Assembly: GCA_029259875.1 (NCBI GenBank)
Contig: JAJDEK010000244.1
Coordinates: 1-5,874 of the forward strand
Length of the DNA stretch: 5,874 nt
Direction: 5' to 3'
From: Planctomycetaceae bacterium
Lineage (GTDB): Bacteria > Planctomycetota > Planctomycetia > Planctomycetales > Planctomycetaceae
In this document: positions 1 to 5,874 of the stretch, piece by piece
Numbering within the stretch: the stretch's first letter is position 1
How the letters are laid out: each line of letters starts with the position of its first letter
Notes under the pieces: model-generated
Seen by the model: the letters and a program-made list of their open reading frames with translations, nothing else
The model's database searches: none
Told to the model about the DNA's origin: nothing
Made by a program: the position numbers and the translations under genes

Positions 1-1182
1 AGACTCTGCGAATTTTTCGTTCCAGACAGCCTCTAGGTCGACAGGTTTTAGGTCGCCCGAGATTAATGCTTTCTCTAACTCAAAACGCAACATAATGTGC
101 AGATTATAAGTCACTTCATCTGCTTCTACTCGAATGAATGAAGGACGGACATCGTTAATTGCCCGATAAAAATCTTCTTGATCAACACCCGCAAGCGTTT
201 CTGAGAATAATTTCTGGGCGGGTTGGTAAAAGTAGTCCCAGAATGCCCGACTTCGCCCGATGAGGTTCTCCCACATTCTAGACTGTGATTCATGAATTCC
301 AAGTGATGTGGAGTCGCCTAGAGGAGTCCCAAAATGTTCCTGGCAAAGCCCTTGTTCATAGATCCCATGCCCTGCTTCGTGAAGTGTTCCAAAGAAAGCT
401 CCGGGAAAATGGTGTTCGTCATAACGTGTTGTTAATCGACAATCCCCTGGTCCGAAACCACTGCAAAAAGGATGAGCTGCAATATCCAGCCGTCCGGCAT
501 TAAAATTAAAGCCGATTGCTTTAGCTGCAGAAACACTAAATTCACGTTGTTTCTCAACGGGATATTTTCTTGTCAGGATTGAGATATCAGGAGTGATTCC
601 TGAATCTTTGATTGCTGAAACCAAAGATACGAGTTCATTGCGTAATGGGATAAAAGTTTGTTCTATGATTTCAGAAGTTGTCCCAGGTTCATAAGCATCA
701 AGCAGTGCATCATAGGCATTCGTCCCCTGATAGCCTATCGCAGAGGCTTGCTCTCGTTTGAGGTCAATCATTTGCTCTAGCCAGGGCAAAAAATCATTAA
801 ATCGATTTTTTTTGCGTGCTTCAACCCAGGCATGATGTGATAGAGTGGCTACTTTTGAAAGCTCTTCGACCAACCTTCGTGGCAGCTTAGTGGCTCGGTC
901 ATATTCATGACGGGCTTCTCGAATATTAGCAGCTTCTAAGGAGTCTTCTTCAAAATTTGAGCTCGCTTCCAATTCATGAAGAAGAGTCCCTATTTCAGGA
1001 TCCGTGGCCTGCTCATGAATCAGACCTGCCAGCAATGCGAGCTGATTGGCTCGATGTGCAGTTCCATCAGTAGGCAGATAGGTTTGCTCATCCCATTCCA
1101 GGACTGCTGAGCAGGAAGCCAGTAGTGCAGTCGACTTTAATCGAGTCACTAAGTTATCGTATGCTTTCGTCGATGCATTCAT
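1..1182 (-). CDS. M32 (Taq-type) metallocarboxypeptidase, 3' end outside the window
   Basis: This is a cytoplasmic, metal-dependent carboxypeptidase that removes C-terminal residues from peptides, probably in peptide turnover. Translating the minus strand from ATG at 1182 gives 394 uninterrupted residues up to the window edge; M32 enzymes are usually about 500 residues, so roughly the last 100 are missing. The family's motifs appear in order: HPF at 237-239, DCRLTTRY at 247-254, the zinc-site HEAGH at 268-272 (ligands H268 and H272, catalytic E269), HESQS at 297-301 with the third ligand E298, and IRVEADEVTYNLHI at 350-363. The last family motif (GxxQDxHW) would lie beyond the edge. There is no signal peptide or membrane segment. 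The start is supported by a purine-rich GAAGAAAG about 9 bases upstream; a second ATG at 1178 is out of frame. The gene is co-directional with the toroid gene but separated by 154 bp, so it probably has its own promoter. The family assignment is firm; the physiological substrate is unknown. Confidence 0.95.
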   Translation of the reverse strand, partial: MNASTKAYDNLVTRLKSTALLASCSAVLEWDEQTYLPTDGTAHRANQLALLAGLIHEQATDPEIGTLLHELEASSNFEEDSLEAANIREARHEYDRATKLPRRLVEELSKVATLSHHAWVEARKKNRFNDFLPWLEQMIDLKREQASAIGYQGTNAYDALLDAYEPGTTSEIIEQTFIPLRNELVSLVSAIKDSGITPDISILTRKYPVEKQREFSVSAAKAIGFNFNAGRLDIAAHPFCSGFGPGDCRLTTRYDEHHFPGAFFGTLHEAGHGIYEQGLCQEHFGTPLGDSTSLGIHESQSRMWENLIGRSRAFWDYFYQPAQKLFSETLAGVDQEDFYRAINDVRPSFIRVEADEVTYNLHIMLRFELEKALISGDLKPVDLEAVWNEKFAES

Positions 1183-1285
1183 CGGTCGATTCTTTCTTCG
1201 GAAAAATGCTAGATTGAAGCAGTAATAATTTTCAGAATGATATTTTATTTGTGAGAAGTGAGAACCCAATTACAGCCTGGAGTGA

Positions 1286-1312
1286 AGTATATTGAAAAAT
1301 CAAATAGATCAA
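1286..1312 (-). promoter_or_regulatory. Possible promoter for the M32 carboxypeptidase
   Basis: On the minus strand, TTGATC (1312-1307) is followed after 15 bases by TATACT (1291-1286), a 5/6 match to the sigma-70 -10 box. The spacer is shorter than the optimal 17, and the -35 matches only in TTGA. It would give a leader of about 95 bases before the ATG at 1182. The 154-bp gap (1183-1336) holds no GC-rich hairpin with a T run, so no intrinsic terminator for the upstream toroid gene is visible. A 6-bp inverted repeat (CAGCCT 1273-1278, AGGCTG 1313-1318) flanks this site, but its arms are short and far apart. Tentative. Confidence 0.3.
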
Positions 1313-1336
1313 AGGCTGCACAAAGTTGAGATTCTA

Positions 1337-3586
1337 TTATTCCTGCTTAGTTTCATCTTCATATCGTCCTCCCATTTGATAGAGAGGTAAAAATCGATAA
1401 TAAACTTCCAGGCAGAGGGTGCTCAAAGTTGTTGAGTAGAGCCGTCCTCCATATAGTCCCCATGGAGGTCGTGGATCCCAACTTCCGGCATTTTCTCCAC
1501 GCGTAATTTGTTCAGAAATTAATAGTTCACGCAAGTCTTCGTTCCATTCTCTCCAGGGAGTGCCACCGTATTGATACATGGCTAATGTTCCATAGTACCA
1601 ATAATAGAGATTATATTCTGAACGACGGGGAGGGCGTTCAGTGATAAATTGGATAGCTTCCTTGCAGGATGGATTATCTCTTCTGATTCCCAGCATTTGC
1701 TTGCAGAATAATGATTCCGCAGTCATAGCTGGTGTCGGCGGCGTTGATGGCTCAACCATGCGGTATGTGGCAAGGCCATTATTTTTTCCCAAACTTCGCT
1801 CTTTCAAAAATTTAACCATTAGTTGTTTTGTATTTGATGGTATAGGAATTCCTGCGATTTCAGCGCTTTTAAGAGCCATTAATTGCCAACCGAACATGCT
1901 CATATCACTTTTCTGGCCTTTAACATACCGCCAACCACCGTCATAAGGGTTTTGGTTTTCTACGATATAGGAGACAGCACGTGCAATGGCTTCCCGCAGC
2001 TTTGGGTTTGATTTGGGATTGTTTTGCAAACCATAAGCTTCGGCTAAAGAGTAGGTTGCCATCGCGTGTGAGTACATGCGAGCATAGTGAGTTGCATCGC
2101 CCCCAAGGAATCCGTTGGGCCTTTGATGGTCAATCATCCATTGAATGGCGCGATTGATATTATCAGAATATTGTCCTTCTTCCTGAGTGTAACCTGCACC
2201 CAGAAATGCCAAGATTGCTAAAGATGTCAATCCTGCATCGGCTTGGGCGCCCGCACTCCGTCGGTCGATTCCCTGTTCATCAATTCTAACTTTTCCTGCG
2301 CCAAATCGATCTGCATCCCAAAAACCAGCTTGTTCCTGGTGTGTTGCCAACCATTTCAGACTTGCTTCAACAGCCCTTTCAGATTCTTGTGTACCCCCAA
2401 ATCGCTGGGCGATCTCTTTACGCTTGGACAGATTTCTTAGTCGATATGTGGCTGGAATATTTGCTTTCGTTCGATTTGAGACTGCGTCGAAGTTTGGCCG
2501 AAATGCATCAGGCTGAGGTCCCTGTCTGCTCATTGAGAGTGGCAGAGGGCTTCGCTCAGCCAGTAAACGCTCTGAATTCGGATTTACTTTTCCTGCTGGT
2601 GTTTGCGGCGCAGAACGCTGAATTGCTCCCTCAGACGCAGACCGCATTGTTTTAGTTTTCCTTCTAGTAAAGCGTGGTTTGGTCGGTGCCACGTTCGAAT
2701 TACTAGATGTTGGGCTTCCGGACTCAATCCCTGTCGTATTCATTTTCAGATTTGAAGGTGCGGGGCCTGTTCTTTTTCGGAGCATACTACCTTGGGTGCT
2801 GCGCTCTAATGTAGACTTGGGATCAGATTGTGCATTCAGTGCGAGTGTTTTCTGTTCGTTGTTAAAAGTAGGTTGTATTCGATCAACAGCACCGAGAGCC
2901 GACTGCCGCTCAACATGCTGATTTTTCTGGCCCGTACGTATCATTTTACTGCGTATAGTCGATGTTGAAGGAACTGAAACTTCGGCGCGTGATTCAGCAG
3001 TTATGTCTGTAATTTCGAGTGGGGCCTGAGATTGAATGCGCTTTTGGCTTACGCTTTGAACCTTAACTTTCGAAGGGGTAATTGGTAGTTCCGTTTTAGA
3101 AACCACATCTGGGATAGGGGACTCAGAGACTTCCTGAGGACGTTTTTTTTCAGGAGGGGCCGTTAAAGGTGTGAATTCGGGTCTGGTTAGATCTATTCGT
3201 GACAATTCCTGTTTTTCAGGGTTGGCAAGTTTCTCCCAAACTGGCGTATTTCCGGTTTGTTTACTTTTGGTGGTTTCAGTACTCTCAGCCAGAATTTGTT
3301 TTATTTGAATTTGCTCTTGTTCTGGTTGAGTTTCTGCCAATGATTTTGGTGCATAATCAGGCCAAAATGTTACAACACCCAAGGATAATGATAGATGAAC
3401 GATAATTGAAAAGAGGAGCGCTTTGGACGAAGCATTTCTGTCTCCCCATCGTGTGACGAGCATCGATAGTAAATGAATCGAAGCGAAGATTGCTGCCAAT
3501 ATTAAGACGCCCCAAAGAACCTGGTCAAAAGAAACGTTACGACCAGCTAGTATTTTCTCTATCAGATTGTCGATTCGATTATTCAT
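1337..3586 (-). CDS. Inner-membrane-anchored toroid protein (prenyltransferase/squalene-oxidase-like repeats) with a TonB-like N-terminus
   Basis: This 749-residue protein has three parts. Residues 1-76 hold two hydrophobic helices (about 22-44 and 56-75). The loop between them carries R46, R50 and K55, so it is probably cytoplasmic and places everything after helix 2 in the periplasm. Helix 2 contains SIIVH (S60, H64), matching the S-x3-H spacing that TonB uses to couple with ExbB/ExbD. Residues about 77-390 form a low-complexity linker rich in Pro, Ser, Thr, Lys and Arg, with no predicted fold by eye. Residues about 401-735 resemble the alpha/alpha toroid of terpene cyclases and protein prenyltransferases, with QW-like repeats near 406-424, 478-496, 535-554 and 688-705. 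I see no DxDD acid motif, so cyclase activity is unlikely and a binding or structural role is more plausible. The start lies 8 bp after the exbD stop, with only a weak GACGAG upstream, suggesting translational coupling. The domain calls are solid; the TonB-like role is inferred. Confidence 0.9.
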   Translation of the reverse strand: MNNRIDNLIEKILAGRNVSFDQVLWGVLILAAIFASIHLLSMLVTRWGDRNASSKALLFSIIVHLSLSLGVVTFWPDYAPKSLAETQPEQEQIQIKQILAESTETTKSKQTGNTPVWEKLANPEKQELSRIDLTRPEFTPLTAPPEKKRPQEVSESPIPDVVSKTELPITPSKVKVQSVSQKRIQSQAPLEITDITAESRAEVSVPSTSTIRSKMIRTGQKNQHVERQSALGAVDRIQPTFNNEQKTLALNAQSDPKSTLERSTQGSMLRKRTGPAPSNLKMNTTGIESGSPTSSNSNVAPTKPRFTRRKTKTMRSASEGAIQRSAPQTPAGKVNPNSERLLAERSPLPLSMSRQGPQPDAFRPNFDAVSNRTKANIPATYRLRNLSKRKEIAQRFGGTQESERAVEASLKWLATHQEQAGFWDADRFGAGKVRIDEQGIDRRSAGAQADAGLTSLAILAFLGAGYTQEEGQYSDNINRAIQWMIDHQRPNGFLGGDATHYARMYSHAMATYSLAEAYGLQNNPKSNPKLREAIARAVSYIVENQNPYDGGWRYVKGQKSDMSMFGWQLMALKSAEIAGIPIPSNTKQLMVKFLKERSLGKNNGLATYRMVEPSTPPTPAMTAESLFCKQMLGIRRDNPSCKEAIQFITERPPRRSEYNLYYWYYGTLAMYQYGGTPWREWNEDLRELLISEQITRGENAGSWDPRPPWGLYGGRLYSTTLSTLCLEVYYRFLPLYQMGGRYEDETKQE

Positions 3587-3594
3587 ATTACTAC

Positions 3595-4008
3595 TTACTC
3601 GTCGCTCAATCGATTTGCCAAAGAGACAGAACGTATTTTAACACGGTGGCAAATCTCTAAAATATTCATCACGTTCTGATAAGGTCCAGTTGCATCACCT
3701 CTGATCACAACAGCTTGACCTGGAAAATTTTGTCTTGCTGTTTTTAAAGTAACTTCTAATTCCGAAAGGCTTTTATTTTCACCATTTACCGAAACTTCTC
3801 CATCCTGTTGCACGTTAACTACGATATCATCAGGCAAGTTCGTTAATGGTTTAGCATCAGTTACCGTTGGTAGTTTGATATCATATTGACGTTCCATTTC
3901 TGTAAATTGAGTACCAACCATAAAAAAAATGATCAGTAAAAATACAATATCAATCATTGGAGTTAAATCGAGCTTAGGCTCTTCAACAGTACCCGTTTTT
4001 AACGGCAT
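3595..4008 (-). CDS. exbD: ExbD/TolR-family proton-channel subunit
   Basis: This 137-residue inner-membrane protein has the family's usual size and layout: a short cytoplasmic N-terminus (1-15), one membrane helix (about 17-35) and a periplasmic domain. ExbD/TolR proteins sit with ExbB/TolQ in a channel that uses the proton motive force to drive TonB or TolA. The signature LTPMIDIVFLLIIFFM spans residues 15-30, and D20 corresponds to the essential membrane aspartate (D25 in E. coli ExbD). The periplasmic part shows the typical VNVQQDGEVSVNG segment and the VVIRGDATGPYQNVMNI segment. The start ATG at 4008 has AGGA (4020-4017) 8 bases upstream. The gene is first in an apparent operon, 8 bp before the toroid gene, which is its likely partner. 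No exbB/tolQ gene adjoins it, although such genes usually do. TolR and ExbD cannot be told apart by eye, so the symbol is given at family level. Confidence 0.93.
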   Translation of the reverse strand: MPLKTGTVEEPKLDLTPMIDIVFLLIIFFMVGTQFTEMERQYDIKLPTVTDAKPLTNLPDDIVVNVQQDGEVSVNGENKSLSELEVTLKTARQNFPGQAVVIRGDATGPYQNVMNILEICHRVKIRSVSLANRLSDE

Positions 4009-4016
4009 GCTTACAT

Positions 4017-4020
4017 TCCT
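4017..4020 (-). promoter_or_regulatory. Ribosome binding site of exbD
   Basis: AGGA on the minus strand lies 8 bases before the ATG at 4008, ideal spacing. It also precedes an ATG at 4015 that is followed at once by TAA, so that upstream ATG cannot encode a protein. This fixes the exbD start at 4008. Confidence 0.7.
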
Positions 4021-4085
4021 GAAATGTGCAATAGTATTTTGAAAAGGTTCCTTTGTTCTTTTTATGAAACCTGATTAATCGATAT

Positions 4086-4115
4086 ACTGTATGCGAAGTC
4101 TCGCATGTGGTTCAA
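4086..4115 (-). promoter_or_regulatory. Possible promoter of the exbD-toroid operon, with an inverted repeat in its spacer
   Basis: On the minus strand, TTGAAC (4115-4110) and TACAGT (4091-4086) are 18 bases apart; each matches the sigma-70 consensus at about four of six positions. It would give a leader of roughly 70 bases before the exbD ATG. The spacer is almost filled by a perfect inverted repeat, ATGCGA and TCGCAT (4091-4096 and 4101-4106) around a 4-base loop. That is a position where a repressor, or a MerR-type activator, could act. The match is modest and the promoter is a guess from sequence alone. Confidence 0.35.
4091..4106. repeat. Perfect 6-bp inverted repeat with a 4-base loop
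   Basis: ATGCGA, then AGTC, then TCGCAT. It lies in the divergent intergenic region (4009-4293), inside the spacer of the possible exbD promoter and just after a TATACT (4083-4088) on the plus strand. No T run follows on either strand, so it does not look like a terminator; an operator or a leader hairpin is more likely. Other short palindromes in this region are GATTAATC (4073-4080) and TAGTCGACTA (4134-4143). The rest of the region is AT-rich and I cannot assign a convincing promoter for the plus-strand pair. Confidence 0.5.
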
Positions 4116-4284
4116 CAGGTGAATCTTATGCAGTAGTCGACTAGGTTTCGATGAATTATATCACTATTATATCTATGTGACTGCCAACAAGAATCCTTCC
4201 TAAAACATAGCTGTAATAAAATATACCAATCATGTTTCCAATTACATCGAAGATTCAACTAAACAATTTAGACAAAAGTCGTTT

Positions 4285-4290
4285 AGGAGA
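4285..4290 (+). promoter_or_regulatory. Ribosome binding site of the UbiA-like gene
   Basis: AGGAGA is a strong Shine-Dalgarno match. It abuts a TTG at 4291, which leaves no spacer, and lies 3-4 bases before the ATG at 4294. The ATG is therefore the better start even though its spacing is short. The next in-frame ATG (4426) has no such site upstream. Confidence 0.7.
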
Positions 4291-4293
4291 TTG

Positions 4294-5226
4294 ATGTTAA
4301 GTAAAATATCATCCAGAACGTTTGATAGTTCCTCTCTGATAGGTGTTTCATACTCAGATGTAAATGTACTTTCTGAAAGTGACTCCCGAGGATTCGCAGC
4401 AAAGGCAATTCTGCTCATTAATTCAATGAGTTTTGACGCGCCTTTTGTGGGAGTAATATGGCTTTGGTGTTTTTCCTATATTTATTCGATAGACATCAAT
4501 TTCCATCATTATTTCATCTTATTCAGTGTTACCTGGCTATCCTATTCTGGTGATCGCTTACTAGATAGTATTCGGATGCCTGCTACTCATTGTAAACTCC
4601 CACGACACCAATTTGCTACGATTCATTTCAAACCTTTGATATGTATTTGGGGATTGATTGCTACTTTTTCAATCCTATTTCTATTCAATACCTTGAGTAT
4701 CACGGAAATTGTCTGGGGCTTTTGTTTATTGGTGTTATTGTCAATCTATTTCCTGGGCTGTTTTTGTTTTCCCAGCCAATTAAGAGGAGTACTTCCTCGA
4801 GAATTGTTGGTGGGGTTATTTTTTTCCTCTGCTTCTCATTTTTTTGTACTAATTCAAGTCGGTCATTGGAGCTTTTATTCGGTCTGGACCTATGTTTGTT
4901 TTTTGAGTCTGTGCAGTTTGAATTGTCTGTCAATCTCCCGTTGGGAATATTCATCTGATAAACAGGTGGGAGAGGTCACTTTTTTTACAAGAAATCCAAA
5001 GCAAATTCATCGTCTCCAGTCTGTATTACTTTGGTTTGCTTGCTTACAAGTGATGGTCTGCAGTTTTGTAGTATTTATGGATCGAGTTCCAGTATTTGAA
5101 ATGTCAGTATTGTTGAGTGCCACTTTACTACTGGTACTTGATCGATGCTCGCTAAGTTCTCAGATAAAACCTGTTTTGGCAGATTTTATGATGTTTACAC
5201 CGTGTATTTTTTTGAGTTTTTTATGA
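4294..5226 (+). CDS. Multi-pass membrane protein, divergent UbiA-like prenyltransferase candidate
   Basis: This 310-residue protein has about eight or nine hydrophobic helices (roughly 50-65, 71-86, 114-131, 137-159, 170-189, 196-212, 242-262, 267-284, 295-310), like the nine of UbiA-family enzymes. UbiA enzymes attach an isoprenoid chain to an aromatic or other acceptor in the membrane. Resemblance is seen in SFDAPFVGV at the start of helix 1 (UbiA has a similar R/D-x-P segment), in GDRLLD (D87, D91) after helix 2, where UbiA has its first Asp-rich motif, and in NCLSISRWEYSSD (210-222), near where the second Asp motif would sit. Both motifs are degenerate, so activity is uncertain. About 45 mostly polar, Ser-rich residues precede helix 1. 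The stop overlaps the methyltransferase start in ATGA, so the two are co-translated. An uncharacterised membrane protein of another family is the main alternative. Confidence 0.7.
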   Translation: MLSKISSRTFDSSSLIGVSYSDVNVLSESDSRGFAAKAILLINSMSFDAPFVGVIWLWCFSYIYSIDINFHHYFILFSVTWLSYSGDRLLDSIRMPATHCKLPRHQFATIHFKPLICIWGLIATFSILFLFNTLSITEIVWGFCLLVLLSIYFLGCFCFPSQLRGVLPRELLVGLFFSSASHFFVLIQVGHWSFYSVWTYVCFLSLCSLNCLSISRWEYSSDKQVGEVTFFTRNPKQIHRLQSVLLWFACLQVMVCSFVVFMDRVPVFEMSVLLSATLLLVLDRCSLSSQIKPVLADFMMFTPCIFLSFL

Positions 5227-5867
5227 TGGACTTCAATCGGATTGCTCCTTATTTTGAACGATTGGAAAAAATCGTCTTTAACAACCAAATGGAATGTTGT
5301 CGAACAGCATTTCTTCCGGAATTACCATCTGTGAAAAAAGTAGCATTAATTGGTGAAGGCGATGGGCGATTCTTAGTTGAGTTACTCAAAGACGGTAAAT
5401 TTGAAAAAGTTCATTATATTGATTCCAGTCAGAAAATGCTGGAGCTTGCTCGAAAACGGATGCAGAAGTTCTCGCCAGATACATTAAGAAATGTGGGATT
5501 TTATCATCGTGATTTAATATCTGAACCGATGCCTGATCAGAATTATGATTTGGTAGTGACAAACTTCTTTTTAGATGTGTTTGATGAACACTCTTTGAAT
5601 GAAAGTATTTCGAAAATTGCCGCTTCCTGTAAAAGGACTGCAATCTGGTTGTATGCTGATTTTCAAGTCTCGGGTGGAATACTTCAACGAGCTAAGGCAT
5701 TTGCATGGATAAAAGTAATGTACGTATTTTTTAGAGTAGCAGCTCAAATTCAATCACAGAGATTGATTGATCCATCCAAAATTCTTGAAAGCAACGGGTT
5801 TCAATTGAAAACAATGAAAGAGTTTCACAGAGGTTTGATGAAAACAGAGTTAAGGCAACGGATTTAA
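5223..5867 (+). CDS. Class I SAM-dependent methyltransferase
   Basis: This 214-residue soluble protein has a Rossmann-type methyltransferase fold. It shows motif I, VALIGEGDGRF, with GEGDG at 44-48 for SAM binding; YIDSS with D67 at the end of strand 2, which would hold the SAM ribose; HRD with D97; and YDLVVTNFFLDVF (108-120) at strand 4. The N-terminus MMDFNRIAPYFERLE is a helical cap like that of UbiE-like enzymes. The ATG at 5223 overlaps the upstream TGA by 4 bases. There is no good Shine-Dalgarno site, so it depends on translational coupling; the adjacent ATG at 5226 would serve equally. An upstream extension in the same frame to 5145 lies wholly inside the membrane-protein gene and is not needed. 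The neighbour suggests the substrate is the product of the UbiA-like protein, perhaps a quinone or prenyl lipid. The substrate cannot be read from the sequence. Confidence 0.9.
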   Translation: MMDFNRIAPYFERLEKIVFNNQMECCRTAFLPELPSVKKVALIGEGDGRFLVELLKDGKFEKVHYIDSSQKMLELARKRMQKFSPDTLRNVGFYHRDLISEPMPDQNYDLVVTNFFLDVFDEHSLNESISKIAASCKRTAIWLYADFQVSGGILQRAKAFAWIKVMYVFFRVAAQIQSQRLIDPSKILESNGFQLKTMKEFHRGLMKTELRQRI

Positions 5868-5874
5868 GCAATTA

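Noticed and set aside
285..503. Plus-strand open frame of 72 codons
   Set aside because: It lies antisense to the M32 gene, over its HEAGH region, where the minus-strand frame has clear family motifs.
1273..1318. CAGCCT/AGGCTG inverted repeat as a terminator for the toroid operon
   Set aside because: The 6-bp arms are separated by 34 bases and no T run follows, so it is not a credible intrinsic terminator.
1641..3405. Several plus-strand open frames of 65-104 codons
   Set aside because: All are antisense to the toroid gene, overlap one another in part and show no recognisable domains.
4134..4143. 10-bp perfect palindrome TAGTCGACTA as an operator
   Set aside because: A 10-bp palindrome is expected about five or six times by chance in a window this size, and it does not sit on a recognisable promoter.
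4161..4180. TCAC-N12-GTGA as a CRP/FNR-like site
   Set aside because: The half-sites are only 4 bp and the spacing does not fit the CRP consensus (TGTGA-N6-TCACA).
4641..4958. Open frames on both strands inside the UbiA-like gene
   Set aside because: They are in other frames of a T-rich membrane-protein gene; hydrophobic or Lys/Asn-rich translations are expected there by chance.
5145..5222. N-terminal extension of the methyltransferase by 26 residues
   Set aside because: It lies wholly inside the membrane-protein gene, has no Shine-Dalgarno site, and the fold's N-terminal helix begins at the ATGA start.
5386..5753. Minus-strand open frames opposite the methyltransferase
   Set aside because: They are antisense shadows; the plus-strand frame carries the SAM-binding motifs.

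Overview
The window looks like a chromosomal segment from a planctomycete (Planctomycetota), possibly a Gimesia/Rubinisphaera-like lineage. This is inferred from gene content: an ExbD/TolR protein next to a long membrane protein with a prenyltransferase/squalene-oxidase-like toroid, and a UbiA-like membrane protein next to a class I methyltransferase. Base composition is moderately AT-rich by eye. I see no RNA gene, CRISPR array, insertion sequence or phage gene.

Layout. The minus strand carries three genes. At the left edge, the first 394 residues of an M32 (Taq-type) metallocarboxypeptidase run out of the window (1-1182). After a 154-bp gap comes a two-gene unit: exbD-like (3595-4008), then after 8 bp a 749-residue membrane-anchored toroid protein (1337-3586). 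A gap of about 285 bp (4009-4293) then separates this unit from a divergent plus-strand pair: a divergent UbiA-like multi-pass membrane protein (4294-5226), overlapping by ATGA with a SAM-dependent methyltransferase (5223-5867).

How the genes may work together. The most interesting unit is exbD plus the toroid protein. The toroid protein's second membrane helix carries an S-x3-H motif (S60, H64) like that of TonB. A periplasmic linker of about 310 residues, basic and rich in Pro/Ser/Thr, follows, and then an alpha/alpha toroid sits where TonB has its own C-terminal domain. With ExbD as its neighbour, this suggests a proton-motive-force-coupled, TonB-like transducer with an unusual output domain. 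No ExbB/TolQ gene lies in the window, so the motor would need one from elsewhere. The plus-strand pair suggests prenyl transfer followed by methylation, as in quinone or prenyl-lipid synthesis, but the UbiA motifs are degenerate and the substrate is unknown. The M32 peptidase is probably an unrelated housekeeping gene.
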